This document shows, in pieces, positions 50,952-59,792 of a stretch of 64,000 nt of DNA. Every line of letters starts with the position of its first letter. Positions within the stretch are counted from its first letter, which is position 1. Both the position numbers and the translations under genes were made by a program. Below the pieces are notes generated by a model. The model was not told the DNA's origin and searched no databases. It saw nothing but the letters and a program-made list of their open reading frames with translations. The DNA is from Halobellus sp. LT62 (GTDB lineage: Archaea > Halobacteriota > Halobacteria > Halobacteriales > Haloferacaceae), in contig NZ_JAYEZO010000001.1 of the NCBI RefSeq assembly GCF_037031285.1, forward strand, positions 62,001 through 126,000, in the 5' to 3' direction.

Positions 50952-52487
50952 TCACTCCTCGTCTCGCGCCCAGTCGAGCGAGCGCTCGACGGCCTCCTGC
51001 CAGCGATCGTACCGCGCGTCGACGTCGGCGGCGCGGTTCGGCTCGAACTCGCGATCGACCCGCCAGTTCTCGCGGAGTTCGTCGAGCGACGCCCAGTAGT
51101 CGACGGCGAGTCCAGCGGCGTAGGCCGCCCCGAGCGCGGTCGTCTCGTCGACTTCGGGCCGAACGATGTCGGTGCCGACGACGTCGGCTTGGAGTTGGCA
51201 CAGGAAGTTGTTCTTCACCGCGCCGCCGTCGACGCGGAGCCCCGAGAGTTCGATACCGCTGTCCTCGGTCATCGCCTCGGCGACGTCGCGCGTCTGGTAC
51301 GCGATCGACTCCAGCGTCGCGCGGACGATGTGCTCGCGCCGCGTGCCGCGGGTCATCCCGACGATCGTCCCGCGGGCGCGCTGGTCCCAGTGCGGCGCGC
51401 CGAGCCCGGTGAAGGCGGGCACGACGTAGACGCCGTCGGTCGAGTCGACCGAGCGCGCGAGCGCCTCGCTCTCGGCGGGGTTGTCGATCAGCGTCAGGTC
51501 CTCGAGCCACTCGATGGCCGCGCCGGTGATGAAGATCGAGCCCTCCAAGGCGTACTGGGCGGGCTCGCCGGAGCGCTGGAAGCCGACCGTCGTGAGCAGC
51601 CCGTTCTCGGATGTGACGGCGTCGCTGCCGGTGTTCATCAGCATAAACGAGCCCGTCCCGTAGGTGTTCTTCGCGTCGCCGGCGTCGAAGCAGGTCTGGC
51701 CGAACAGCGCCGCCTGCTGGTCGCCGAGCGCGCCCGCGACGGGGACGGACGCGCCGAGGAACCCCTCGGGATCGGTCGCGCCGTAGTGGTCGTCGTCGGA
51801 GGAGGGACGGACCTCCGGGAGCATCGCCGCGGGGACGTCGAACTCGTCGAGGAGTTCGTCGTCCCACGCCAACTCGTGGATGTCGAACAGCATCGTCCGC
51901 GAGGCGTTCGTGACGTCGGTGACGTGCTCGCCGGTCAGCTTGTAGATCAGCCACGAGTCGATCGTCCCGAAGCAGAGCTCGCCCGCTTCCGCGCGGTCGC
52001 GGACGTCCTCGGGACGCATCCGCTGGAGTTTGATGGGATCGGCGTTGTCGAGGAGCCACTCGACTTTCGTCGCCGAGAAGTACGCGTCGGGTTCGAGGCC
52101 GGTCCGCTCGCGGATCCACTCGTCTTTGCCCTCTCGCTCTAGCGCCTCGATCCGGTCGGTCGTCCGGCGGTCCTGCCAGACGATGGCGTCGTACACCGGC
52201 GTCCCCGACTCGCGGTCCCAGACGACGGTCGTCTCGCGCTGGTTGGTGATCCCGATCGCCGCCAACTGGGAGGCGTCGATGCCGGCCTCGTCGAGCGCGC
52301 GCTCGATGACGACGGTGGTGTTCTCCCAGATCTGCTCGGGGTCGTGTTCGACCCATCCCGGTTCGGGATACCGCTGTTCGTGCGTCTCGTAGGCGTTCGC
52401 GACGGGCTGGCCGCCGTGGTCGAAGACGATGAACCGCGTTCCGGTCGTTCCCTGATCGATCGCGCCGACGTACGTGCGTTCGTTCAT
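50952..52487 (-). CDS. glpK: Glycerol kinase
   Basis: Phosphorylates glycerol, a main carbon source for haloarchaea. 511 residues, FGGY family: YVGAIDQGTTGTRFIVFDHG at the start, PEPGWVEHDPEQIW, and GLRVDGGAVKNNFLCQLQAD near the end. Start at ATG 52487; the upstream frame (to 52604) is Gly/Ser/Arg-rich and not part of the family. Glycerol-3-phosphate dehydrogenase genes, often beside it, are not in the window. Confidence 0.96.
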   Translation of the reverse strand: MNERTYVGAIDQGTTGTRFIVFDHGGQPVANAYETHEQRYPEPGWVEHDPEQIWENTTVVIERALDEAGIDASQLAAIGITNQRETTVVWDRESGTPVYDAIVWQDRRTTDRIEALEREGKDEWIRERTGLEPDAYFSATKVEWLLDNADPIKLQRMRPEDVRDRAEAGELCFGTIDSWLIYKLTGEHVTDVTNASRTMLFDIHELAWDDELLDEFDVPAAMLPEVRPSSDDDHYGATDPEGFLGASVPVAGALGDQQAALFGQTCFDAGDAKNTYGTGSFMLMNTGSDAVTSENGLLTTVGFQRSGEPAQYALEGSIFITGAAIEWLEDLTLIDNPAESEALARSVDSTDGVYVVPAFTGLGAPHWDQRARGTIVGMTRGTRREHIVRATLESIAYQTRDVAEAMTEDSGIELSGLRVDGGAVKNNFLCQLQADVVGTDIVRPEVDETTALGAAYAAGLAVDYWASLDELRENWRVDREFEPNRAADVDARYDRWQEAVERSLDWARDEE

Positions 52488-52725
52488 ACTCGTGTATCTG
52501 GTGTCTGTTGCGTTCTGTCGTCCGTTCGATTCGTTGTCCGCGCCGCCGGAAGTCGTCGGGGGCGGTGTTGACCCGGCGTCCTGATTCGCGAGTTGTCGAT
52601 ACACTTCTGGCGCGAGGGGTGCTAAAACCCGGCGTTGTCGCCGCGGACCACGGTGTCGATTCGAGGCCCCGATACCGGTCTGAGAATCCGCTTCGTTCGT
52701 TCGCGCGACGTCGTCCGGCGAAAGC

Positions 52726-52752
52726 TATCTACCGTCGGCGACGGCAGATAGT
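52726..52752. promoter_or_regulatory. Inverted repeat before the flavoprotein start
   Basis: CTATCT-A-CCGTC and GACGG-C-AGATAG around a GGC centre, three bases before ATG 52756. It may be an operator or an mRNA 5' hairpin that hides the start. Function inferred from position only. Confidence 0.4.
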
Positions 52753-52755
52753 GGT

Positions 52756-54186
52756 ATGTCCGATCCCTTCGTCGTTGTCGGCGGTGACGCCGCCGGACTC
52801 TCGGCGGCGAGCAAGTGCCTGCGTACCGATCCCGATCGCGAGGTCGTCGTCTTCGAGAAGGGCACGTGGGTCTCCTACGCCCACTGCGGGACGCCCTATT
52901 TCGTGAAAGGGGAGGTCGACCGGCTCTCGGATCTGTTGTCGCTCTCGCCCGCCGAGGCCGAGGAGCGCGGCATCGATCTCCGCCGCGGTCACGAGGTGCG
53001 TGCGGTCGACACCGACGCGCGGACGGTCACCGTCGAGGCCGACGACGCGACGTTCGAGCACCCCTACGGCAACCTGCTCGTCGCCACCGGCGCGCACGCC
53101 GTCTCCGACCCGATCGAGGGCGCGACGCTCGACGGCGTCTTCACCCTCCACGGGCTCGATCACGCCGCCGCGATCCGCGCGTATCTCACGCCCCCGGAGG
53201 ACTTCGACGTCGACGACCTCGGCGGCGGCGACGCCCTCGACGAGGCGGTCGTCGAACGCTACGGGACGATGACGCCGCCGAAGACCGTCGCGGTCGTCGG
53301 CGCGGGCTACGTCGGTGTCGAGATGGTCGAGGCGTTCGAGGCGTGGGGGGTCGACGTTCACCTGTTTCAGCGCTCCGAGCGGCCGGTTCCGGGGTTCGGC
53401 GAGGCCGTCGGCGACGCGGTCACAGAGCACCTCCGCGAGTCGGGCGTCACGCTGCACTTCGGCGAGGAAGTACGCCGGCTCGACGGCGACGGCGGGCACG
53501 TCGATCGGGTCGTCTGTGAGAGCGGCTCCGAACTCGCGGTCGACGCCGCACTCGTCGGGATCGGCATCGAACCCAACACCGACCTGTTGGACGGCACGCC
53601 GGTCGAGATCGGCGAGTCGGGTGCCGTCGCCACCGACGCGCACGGCCGGACCTCGGTCGAGGGCGTCTACGCCGCGGGCGACGTCGCGGAGATGCCGCAT
53701 ATGGTCACTGGCGAGCCGACGTGGGACCCGCTGGGGCTCCCGGCGAACCGCGCCGGCCGGGCCATCGGCGCGACTGTCGGCGGCGACCCCACGCCCGTCG
53801 GTTCGGTCGCGGGCACGGCGATGGTGAAGGCGTTCGATCTCGAATGCGGCCGAACCGGGGTTCTAGACCACGAACGCGCCCGTGAGGCCGGCTTCGATCC
53901 CGTCTCCGAGACGATCACCGCCGGCTCTCGGTCGGGCTACTACCCCGGCGCGGCCGAGACGACCGTCACGCTCGTCGCCGATCGCGACACCGGGCGGCTC
54001 CTCGGCGGCAGCGTCGTCGGCACCGACCGCGCGGCGGTCCGTATCGACACGGTCGCGACGGCGCTCGGTGGCCAGATGACCGTGGGGGAACTCGAACGAC
54101 AGGACCTCGGCTATGCCCCGCCGTTCAGCCCGGTTTGGGATCCCGTCCTCGTGGCCGCGAAGGTGCTGAACGGGTCGCTGTCGTAG
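52756..54186 (+). CDS. FAD-dependent disulfide reductase-like (CoADR/NADH oxidase family)
   Basis: 476 residues: an FAD-binding start (FVVVGGDAAGLSAASKCLRT), a redox Cys at 44 in SYAHCGTPYFV (the single-Cys CoA-disulfide reductase/NADH oxidase type), an NAD-binding motif VAVVGAGYVGVEMVEAFEAWG, and a second FAD motif GVYAAGDVAEMPH. The C-terminal dimerisation domain is present. The substrate could be CoA disulfide, persulfide or oxygen; not resolvable. An acidic insert lies near 150-165. Divergent from glpK. Confidence 0.9.
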   Translation: MSDPFVVVGGDAAGLSAASKCLRTDPDREVVVFEKGTWVSYAHCGTPYFVKGEVDRLSDLLSLSPAEAEERGIDLRRGHEVRAVDTDARTVTVEADDATFEHPYGNLLVATGAHAVSDPIEGATLDGVFTLHGLDHAAAIRAYLTPPEDFDVDDLGGGDALDEAVVERYGTMTPPKTVAVVGAGYVGVEMVEAFEAWGVDVHLFQRSERPVPGFGEAVGDAVTEHLRESGVTLHFGEEVRRLDGDGGHVDRVVCESGSELAVDAALVGIGIEPNTDLLDGTPVEIGESGAVATDAHGRTSVEGVYAAGDVAEMPHMVTGEPTWDPLGLPANRAGRAIGATVGGDPTPVGSVAGTAMVKAFDLECGRTGVLDHERAREAGFDPVSETITAGSRSGYYPGAAETTVTLVADRDTGRLLGGSVVGTDRAAVRIDTVATALGGQMTVGELERQDLGYAPPFSPVWDPVLVAAKVLNGSLS

Positions 54187-54573
54187 CTGTTCGTGGCATC
54201 GGCTCCCGACCCAACCACGAGGCGCGTGCTGGCGGGGGCTCCGTCGCCCGCCGCACGCACGCGAGGGGCGACGAGCGAGCGTCGCGAGCGAGGAGTCGGC
54301 TGGGGAGGACGCGGCGGTGCGGCGCTGTCGGGTGGGATCGCAAGGGGCCGGGCGCTTGCAGGGGTCATCTCGGCCCTAGAATACTCCACGTTGAGTCGTT
54401 CAACGGCGACACAGCCGCGCGGCTCCTCACTTTGTTCGGAGACGGCTTACGAGTCGGACGCGATTTGAACGCACGGTCGGACGTGCTCGCTTCGCTGCGC
54501 CCGACCTCCCTGCGATTCAAACCCCGCCGGTTGCGATACTCGCCGCTCGCGAATGTGCTCGCGGCGAGAAGAC
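54187..54573. other. 387-base intergenic region with tRNA 3'-end relic
   Basis: It follows the flavoprotein and precedes tRNA-Lys (minus). It holds a GC-rich inverted repeat (54224-54236 / 54247-54258, GCGTGC.GGCGGG arms). At 54455-54525 it holds a partial copy of the tRNA-Lys 3' end with an inverted T-arm copy. No protein frame with convincing character; no promoter identified. Confidence 0.55.
54455..54472 (-). repeat. Partial copy of tRNA-Lys 3' end
   Basis: 18 bases (CGGACGCGATTTGAACGC on plus) identical to tRNA-Lys T-arm/acceptor positions 54578-54595, 123 bases away, downstream of the tRNA gene. Similarity continues imperfectly for some bases on each side. It could be an old attachment-site-like duplication. 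Confidence 0.7.
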
Positions 54574-54646
<73 letters not shown>

Positions 54647-54766
54647 GCACCGAGGGGTAACTGGTCGTCGGTGATAAGCGTTTACTCTCGGATCCCGCCG
54701 CGGTCGGTGGGTCGAGGAGACGCACCCGAGCGGGGGAAGACCGACACCCGAGGTGAGAACCGCGAC

Positions 54767-55504
54767 TCACTCCGGCGCGGTCGATTCGTCGGCGAAGTAC
54801 CGTTCGAGAGCGTCGGACATCATCTCGCCGGGATCGCGGTTTTCGATCGACGCGCGGCGTCTGAGTTCGCGGTAAGTGTCCAAAGGAAGCGACAGTTCGA
54901 TCCGCCCGAGTTCGACCCCCCGAGCCCGGAGGGCGTCGGCGGCGCTCGTCTCACCGTCGACCTCGCTGGCGATTCGCCGGACCTGCCGGACCGTGAGGTC
55001 GGCGTCGACGACCGCCCACGCGAGGTCGAAGCGGTCGACGCCGGAGACGCGAGCGATGTGCTTTGCGGCCGTCGGCGCGATGTCGCCGCGGGCGACGTGC
55101 CGTCGGATCGCCTGCGGGAGGTCATGCACGCGCGCCCACTTGCGGACGAAGGAAACGCTCACGTCGCCGCCGGCTCGCTCGACCGCCTCTTTGTAGGAGC
55201 CGACGCCCCTGACGAGCGCTGCACAGGCGGCCGCACCGCGGAGCATATACACGTTGTCGGCGGCACCGGCGGTGTTCTCCGAGAACGCCCGAACCGTCTC
55301 GGCCGCTTCGGCGACGCTCTCGGGGTCGTCGGGGTCGAACCCGACGGCCTCCTTCGCGCGCTCGCCGGTGACTGCCGGATCCGCGCGGACGACCGGCTCT
55401 CCGACCGGCTCTTCGCGGTCCGCGGGAAGTCGCCGCCCGCGGCGTGGGGGGCGGCCGCCGTCCGGCTCGGGTCGCTCGGCGCGGTCACCGGCGTCATCAG
55501 TCAT
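54767..55504 (-). CDS. DUF7119-like / ParB-core-like protein
   Basis: 245 residues. The N-terminal ~45 are acidic and Arg/Pro rich. The middle (85-200) is helical: ENTAGAADNVYMLRGAAACA, SFVRKWARVHDLPQAIRRHV, GDIAPTAAKHIARVSGVDRF, resembling the helix-turn-helix core of ParB/KorB-type proteins. The C-terminal part (LSLPLDTYRELRRRASIENR) looks like a ribbon-helix-helix-type end. DNA binding is therefore plausible. The halophile DUF number is from memory. Start ATG 55504 rather than 55570. Confidence 0.82.
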   Translation of the reverse strand: MTDDAGDRAERPEPDGGRPPRRGRRLPADREEPVGEPVVRADPAVTGERAKEAVGFDPDDPESVAEAAETVRAFSENTAGAADNVYMLRGAAACAALVRGVGSYKEAVERAGGDVSVSFVRKWARVHDLPQAIRRHVARGDIAPTAAKHIARVSGVDRFDLAWAVVDADLTVRQVRRIASEVDGETSAADALRARGVELGRIELSLPLDTYRELRRRASIENRDPGEMMSDALERYFADESTAPE

Positions 55505-55629
55505 CGTCGAATCCACGTAGTGAGGCCGCAAGTAAAAGCCTCTCCCCCGGTCGAGTCGCGTGACTGACACGGACGGTGTGTGCCGCTTCCGGAGTTCGCT
55601 GGGTCACCGGCGAGGCTCCGGTACACAGT

Positions 55630-55713
55630 TATAGTAGCGTTTGCAACTGATTGCTCATCAGATCGAACGCAGTCGTACGATCGAGTGAGTAAAGACTTGC
55701 AAACGCTACTATA
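55630..55713. mobile_element. MITE-like palindromic element, copy B
   Basis: 84 bases with perfect 17-bp terminal inverted repeats TATAGTAGCGTTTGCAA / TTGCAAACGCTACTATA, extending those of copy A by TAT/ATA. The interior has CTCATCAGATCG facing CGATCGAGTGAG. Lies in the 234-base gap between the DUF7119-like gene and the 70-residue acidic protein gene. Confidence 0.78.
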
Positions 55714-55738
55714 CGTCCGACCGTACGGCGGGTCCCGA

Positions 55739-55951
55739 TCACTCTTCGCGACTGTCTGAGAGGTGCTCCCAGATCTCGGTGCAGCCCGCCCCGTCTGCGA
55801 GGTCGTCGAGGTGGCTGTAGTCGTCAGCCTCCGCTTCGTCGGCAGTTTCGGCCGCTTCGTCCGCCGTTCGGGCTGCTTCCTCCTCGGGGTCGTGTTCCAT
55901 TGTCAGCGTCATCGTTGCTCCGCTACCGTCTGCGTTCGTTCGCTCGTCCAT
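55739..55951 (-). CDS. Small acidic haloarchaeal protein
   Basis: 70 residues, strongly acidic, Ala/Glu-rich through residue 45, ending in DDLADGAGCTEIWEHLSDSR, a stretch I recall as a recurring haloarchaeal C-terminal motif. No known function; a single Cys in GAGCTEIWEHL may matter. Internal Mets at 14 and 18 are alternative starts. The ATG at 55951 is close to the 343-base gap that holds three hairpins. Confidence 0.65.
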   Translation of the reverse strand: MDERTNADGSGATMTLTMEHDPEEEAARTADEAAETADEAEADDYSHLDDLADGAGCTEIWEHLSDSREE

Positions 55952-56294
55952 TCGTCCTCGGTCCCTTTCGGTGACTCGTACAGTTCCGGAGCGGCATCCG
56001 CTGGGGCGTGCTGCCGCTGCTCGACAGTCCGTTCACTCGGTCGTAAACGGAGACACTGCCGGCGGTGGTCTGTCATCAGACCACCCTATGAACCCTTCCT
56101 GTATAAGGGCCGCTTCCGGAGTAAATCGGACCACTACTCCCGGATACCGGAAGTCGCTTCCGGATTCTGTGACACCGAGATTTCGTCGAAATCGGGGGAC
56201 AGAGGCGTGATTGACACTCTGAGACTCGTCGCCGACATCGTCGCGGTTTGTGACCGCCGTCAATGATGAGGTGATCCAGCCCCTATTCCCTTGT
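55952..56294. other. 343-base gap with three hairpins and a TATA-like box
   Basis: Between the 70-residue gene (minus) and the gene at 56295 (plus). Contains perfect inverted repeats 56064-56085 (GGTGGTCTG / CAGACCACC, loop TCAT), 56147-56163 (CCGGAAG / CTTCCGG) and 56178-56192 (GATTTCG / CGAAATC). TGTATAAGG near 56100 could start a plus-strand transcript at about 56130. It may hold a small RNA or a long leader; no coding frame seen. Confidence 0.5.
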
Positions 56295-56606
56295 GTGACG
56301 ACACGACTTCGCATCCTCGACGACGGCGCGTGGCTCTCCGTCGACGACTCCCGTCGAGTGAGCGTAAGTGAGCTCTGGCGACTCGACGAGCCGGATTTCT
56401 GCGAATGCGACCTCGCGGATATGGTGGTTGAAAACTTCCTCGAAACGGGTGTCGACGGCCGGACCGTTCAGGTTCGAGTCTACGGCCAGTGCATCGTCTG
56501 CGGGACGAAGTCGACGACCGACTGGGTTCCCGTCGGCCGCGTCGTGAACGGCGAATTCGTCGATATCGACCGTGAGGGCGTACTCACGTCGACCGGCGAC
56601 GAATAA
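56295..56606 (+). CDS. Cysteine-pair protein, unknown function
   Basis: 103 residues from GTG 56295 (M/VTTRLRILDDGAWLSVDDSR); an earlier in-frame GTG at 56250 is possible. Two Cys groups, FCECD near 42-46 and QCIVCGT near 75-81, plus DWVPVGRVVNGEF, look like a small metal-binding beta-rich protein. No family recognised. The nitrite/sulfite reductase follows after 89 bases. Confidence 0.7.
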   Translation: MTTRLRILDDGAWLSVDDSRRVSVSELWRLDEPDFCECDLADMVVENFLETGVDGRTVQVRVYGQCIVCGTKSTTDWVPVGRVVNGEFVDIDREGVLTSTGDE

Positions 56607-56657
56607 GCGGCAATATTTTCTTATTAACGGGAGCAGCGGGAAGGGTTGACGACACGG

Positions 56658-56674
56658 CACCTTCTTTGAAGGTG
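56658..56674. promoter_or_regulatory. Hairpin in nitrite/sulfite reductase leader
   Basis: Perfect inverted repeat CACCTTC-TTT-GAAGGTG, ending 22 bases before ATG 56696. It follows the AT-rich TTTTCTTATTAACGG (56618-56632), a likely TATA with transcription start near 56655. Thus the hairpin would lie at the very 5' end of the message or at the start site, suggesting an operator or leader control. Confidence 0.45.
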
Positions 56675-56695
56675 GAGGTATTGTACCCGATAAGG

Positions 56696-58444
56696 ATGCC
56701 AACGGACGTCGAAAACTGGAAGTCAGAGGTCTACGGTAACGAGATACGAGAACACCTGTTCAGGTTCGCCGAGGAGGGGTTCGAAACCATCCCGGACGAC
56801 GAGCGCGACGCGTGGTTCGAGCGCTTCAAGTGGTGGGGGCTGTACCACCAGCGGAACGGCCAAGAGGGCTACTTTATGATGCGGATCGGGACGCCGAACG
56901 GGATGCTCGAACCCGGGCAACTGCGCGCCGTCGGCGAGATCGCCGACGAATACGCGAGAGGTCCGGGGACGAACCCGATCTTCGGCGACGCATACGCTGA
57001 CTACTCCACCCGACAGGCGATCCAACTGCACTGGATCGAGCTCTCGGACGTGCCGGACATCTTCGAGAAGCTCGAATCAAACGGTCTGTCGACTCAGCAG
57101 GCGTGTGGCGACTCGTGGCGGAACATCGTCGGCAACCCCGTCGCCGGGAAGGACGCGCAGGAAGTCATCGACGCGTGGCCGGTCATCCGCGAACTCAACG
57201 AGACGTTCAAGGGCGACGAGGACCACTCGAACCTCCCGCGGAAGTGGAAGGTCTCGGTCACGGGATCGGCCGACGGCTCCGGGCAGGGCGACATCAACGA
57301 CCTCGCCTTCGAGCCCGCATATAAGGAGATCGACGGCGAGGACGTCGTCGGCTTCAACGTCCGCGTCGGCGGCGGCCTCGCGCGCAACGAGCCGCGATTC
57401 GCCCGCGACATCGACGTGTGGGTTCCTCCGGAGAACGTCTCCGACGTCGCCGGCGGGATCTCCGCGCTCTTCCGCGAAAACGGTGACCGCGAGGACCGCT
57501 ACAACGCCCGCATCAAGTTCCTCGTCGACGAGTGGGGCGCAGAGAAGTTCCGCGACACGCTGCAGGAGGAGTTCGTCGACTTCGAGCTCCACACCGCCGG
57601 TCGCGACGTCCGCGAGGAGTACACGTACAACACCGGCGGGGGCGAGCGCAACGACCTCGTCGGCGTCCACGAACAGAAAGACGGGAAGTACTTCGTCGGC
57701 CTGAACGTCCTCGTCGGCCGGATGGGCGTCGACGACGTCTACGAGCTGGCTGACCTCGCCGACGAGTACGGCTCCGGCGAGGTTCGGCTCTCCCAGCGCC
57801 AGAACGTCATCGTCACCGACATTCCGGAGTCCGACCTCGACGACTTCCTCGCCGAGGACCTGCTCGAACACTACTCGCCCGACCCGTCGCCGTTCATGCG
57901 CGGCTCGATCGCCTGTACCGGCACGGAGTTCTGTTCGCTCTCGATCGTCGAGACGAAGAACCGACAGGTGCGCTTCGCGCGCTGGCTGAAGGAGAACGTC
58001 GAGCTTCCGGAGGGCGTCGACGAGTTCCACATTCACCTGTCCGGCTGTACCGCGTCGTGCGCGCAGCCGCAGATCGCCGACGTGAGTCTGCGCGGAATGA
58101 AAACGAGAAAGGACGGCGAGGCGGTCGAGGCGCTCGACATCGGCCTCGGTGGCGGCCTCGGCGCGGAGCCGCAGTTCGCCCGCTGGGTCACCCAACGCGT
58201 CCCGGTCGACGAGGTGCCCGGCGCGATCTCGAACCTGATCGAGAACTTCGCCACAGAGCGCGAGGAGGGCGAGTCCTTCCGCGCGTTCATCGAGCGCTAC
58301 GACGACGAGGAACTCGACGCGTTCGTCGAACCCGAGGAGACCGACTACGAGGACCCGATGATGCACAACACGAAGATGACGTGGTACCCCTACGCCGAGG
58401 ACGACTCGATGGACGCCGCGCCGCCGACTCCTGCGGACGACTGA
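56696..58444 (+). CDS. Ferredoxin-dependent nitrite/sulfite reductase
   Basis: 582 residues. Binds siroheme and a 4Fe-4S cluster: Cys407 and Cys413 (CTGTEFC) and Cys451 and Cys455 (SGCTASCAQPQ). Two ferredoxin-like half-domains are visible (FMMRIGTPNGMLEPGQLRAV and KYFVGLNVLVGRMGVDDVYE). Whether it reduces nitrite (assimilation) or sulfite cannot be decided from sequence alone; no nitrate reductase or transporter is adjacent. Start ATG 56696 gives the family's start. DUF6360-like gene follows after 77 bases. Confidence 0.95.
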   Translation: MPTDVENWKSEVYGNEIREHLFRFAEEGFETIPDDERDAWFERFKWWGLYHQRNGQEGYFMMRIGTPNGMLEPGQLRAVGEIADEYARGPGTNPIFGDAYADYSTRQAIQLHWIELSDVPDIFEKLESNGLSTQQACGDSWRNIVGNPVAGKDAQEVIDAWPVIRELNETFKGDEDHSNLPRKWKVSVTGSADGSGQGDINDLAFEPAYKEIDGEDVVGFNVRVGGGLARNEPRFARDIDVWVPPENVSDVAGGISALFRENGDREDRYNARIKFLVDEWGAEKFRDTLQEEFVDFELHTAGRDVREEYTYNTGGGERNDLVGVHEQKDGKYFVGLNVLVGRMGVDDVYELADLADEYGSGEVRLSQRQNVIVTDIPESDLDDFLAEDLLEHYSPDPSPFMRGSIACTGTEFCSLSIVETKNRQVRFARWLKENVELPEGVDEFHIHLSGCTASCAQPQIADVSLRGMKTRKDGEAVEALDIGLGGGLGAEPQFARWVTQRVPVDEVPGAISNLIENFATEREEGESFRAFIERYDDEELDAFVEPEETDYEDPMMHNTKMTWYPYAEDDSMDAAPPTPADD

Positions 58445-58521
58445 GCGGGACGTCGGCGGAGCGGCCGAGCCCGACCCGCGTAAGCGGTACCGACTTCCCG
58501 TTCCGCCTCTTCTCTCCGGAT

Positions 58522-58830
58522 ATGCCGAACCGACTGCTCAGGGTGAACGCCTACACGACGCTCGACCTCGTCGACGCCGCGGCACGCGGCCACGACTTCG
58601 AAGACGAGGCCGTCGCGGTGTTGAACGTCACCTCGCCCCGAGAGAACCCAGATCACGTGAAACTCCAGTTGGAACTCGATAACAGCCACCTCGAATCGGT
58701 GCCGCCGCACGCCGACGAAGTGACGCTCTCGGCGGCGGAGGCCCGAACGATCGCGTCGGCACTGGAATCGCACGCCGCTAAGGTCGAGGCCGCGAACGAC
58801 TCCACCTCCGCCGGAGACGGGGACGACTAA
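58522..58830 (+). CDS. DUF6360-like small protein
   Basis: 102 residues, acidic, soluble (MPNRLLRVNAYTTLDLVDAA, VAVLNVTSPRENPDHVKLQL, PHADEVTLSAAEARTIASAL). The halophile family is of unknown function; the name is from memory. It follows the nitrite/sulfite reductase on the same strand and may share its transcript. ATG 58522 chosen; the longer upstream frame is Arg-rich and overlaps the reductase. Confidence 0.8.
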   Translation: MPNRLLRVNAYTTLDLVDAAARGHDFEDEAVAVLNVTSPRENPDHVKLQLELDNSHLESVPPHADEVTLSAAEARTIASALESHAAKVEAANDSTSAGDGDD

Positions 58831-58946
58831 CACGTAGTCGGAGCGACGCGATTCACGCTTTGGTAATCACCACGTAGATCTGCATTCGCTTTCGAATCGA
58901 AACCGGCGGGGGCAACCGAAAAGGCGGTCGAGCCCGAACGACGCGT

Positions 58947-59540
58947 ATGTCCACGCTCGACGAGACCGACATCCGGATCCTCGAACTGTTGGTGGAGGAC
59001 GGCCGTCGCTCTTACAGCGACCTCGCCGACGCGGTCGACCTCTCGCCGCCGGCCGTCTCCGATCGCATCGAGCGACTCCGCGAATCCGGCGTCATCCGGC
59101 GTTTCACCGTCGACCTCGACCGCTCACAGCTGCGCGCGGGCGTGCCGGTGCTCGTGACGCTCGAACCGTCGATCGACTCGATCGAGGAACTCCGCGACGA
59201 CGTCGTGAGCGCGGACGCCGTCGAGCACGTCTTCGTCACTGCCGAGGGCGATGTCGTCTTTCACGCTCGCCTCCGCGCGAACGCCGTGCGCGAGCACCTC
59301 GACCGACTCGTCGACCTCTCGCGCGTCGACGACTACGAGGTGACGATCGTCGGCGACGTCGAGTGGTCGCCCGCGGTCGGCGGCACGGAGTTCGCCCTAT
59401 CGTGTGCGGAGTGCGGCAACACCGTCACCAGCGAGGGGCGGAGCGAGCGCATCGGCGGCGAGCGATACCACTTCTGCTGTCCGTCGTGTCTCGCCCGGTT
59501 CCGCGAGCGATACGAGCGGTTCGAGACCGACGTGGAGTGA
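58947..59540 (+). CDS. Lrp/AsnC-family regulator with TRASH metal-binding domain
   Basis: 197 residues. N-terminal helix-turn-helix (DIRILELLVEDGRRSYSDLA, VDLSPPAVSDRIERLRESGV), then an Lrp effector-like region, then a TRASH domain at the end with SCAECGNTV and YHFCCPSCLARFRERYERF holding the conserved Cys residues. Haloarchaeal regulators with this architecture sense metals such as copper. Regulated genes are not evident, although the reductase locus lies upstream. Confidence 0.93.
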   Translation: MSTLDETDIRILELLVEDGRRSYSDLADAVDLSPPAVSDRIERLRESGVIRRFTVDLDRSQLRAGVPVLVTLEPSIDSIEELRDDVVSADAVEHVFVTAEGDVVFHARLRANAVREHLDRLVDLSRVDDYEVTIVGDVEWSPAVGGTEFALSCAECGNTVTSEGRSERIGGERYHFCCPSCLARFRERYERFETDVE

Positions 59541-59616
59541 GGCAGGCGACCGAACCCCGTACCCGTCACTGCGCGTGACCGCTGTGGGCGACTCGATCAC
59601 CCCGTTGAGAAGAAAA

Positions 59617-59703
59617 TGCGCCAGCCGGGAGTCCCGTGAGCCGTGCGAACGCGACGTCGGCTGGCAAACGACTGGAAGGAGTGCGCCAGCCGGGAATTGA
59701 ACC
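59617..59703 (-). repeat. Two partial copies of tRNA-Gly 3' end
   Basis: TGCGCCAGCCGGGA at 59617-59630, and a 22-base copy at 59682-59703 identical to 59792-59813 at the tRNA-Gly 3' end. They lie 110 and 175 bases downstream of the tRNA on its transcription direction. The second is followed at about 59743-59752 by the inverted T-arm TTCAATTCCC. Confidence 0.75.
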
Positions 59704-59792
59704 ACGGTCGCTCTGCTCGTTTCACTCGCGACGCTCCCTGATTCAATTCCCACGGTGACGCATTCGCTCGTCACCTGCGTTCCTCGCAGAAT

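Noticed and set aside
50152-52356. 734-codon minus-strand frame over glpK and the amidase
   Set aside because: Only the last 265 codons match a family. The rest is a frame-shifted shadow of glycerol kinase with an Arg/Asp-rich product.
54224-54258. GC-rich inverted repeat after the flavoprotein as a transposon end
   Set aside because: No second end, transposase or target duplication was found; a terminator or chance is simpler.
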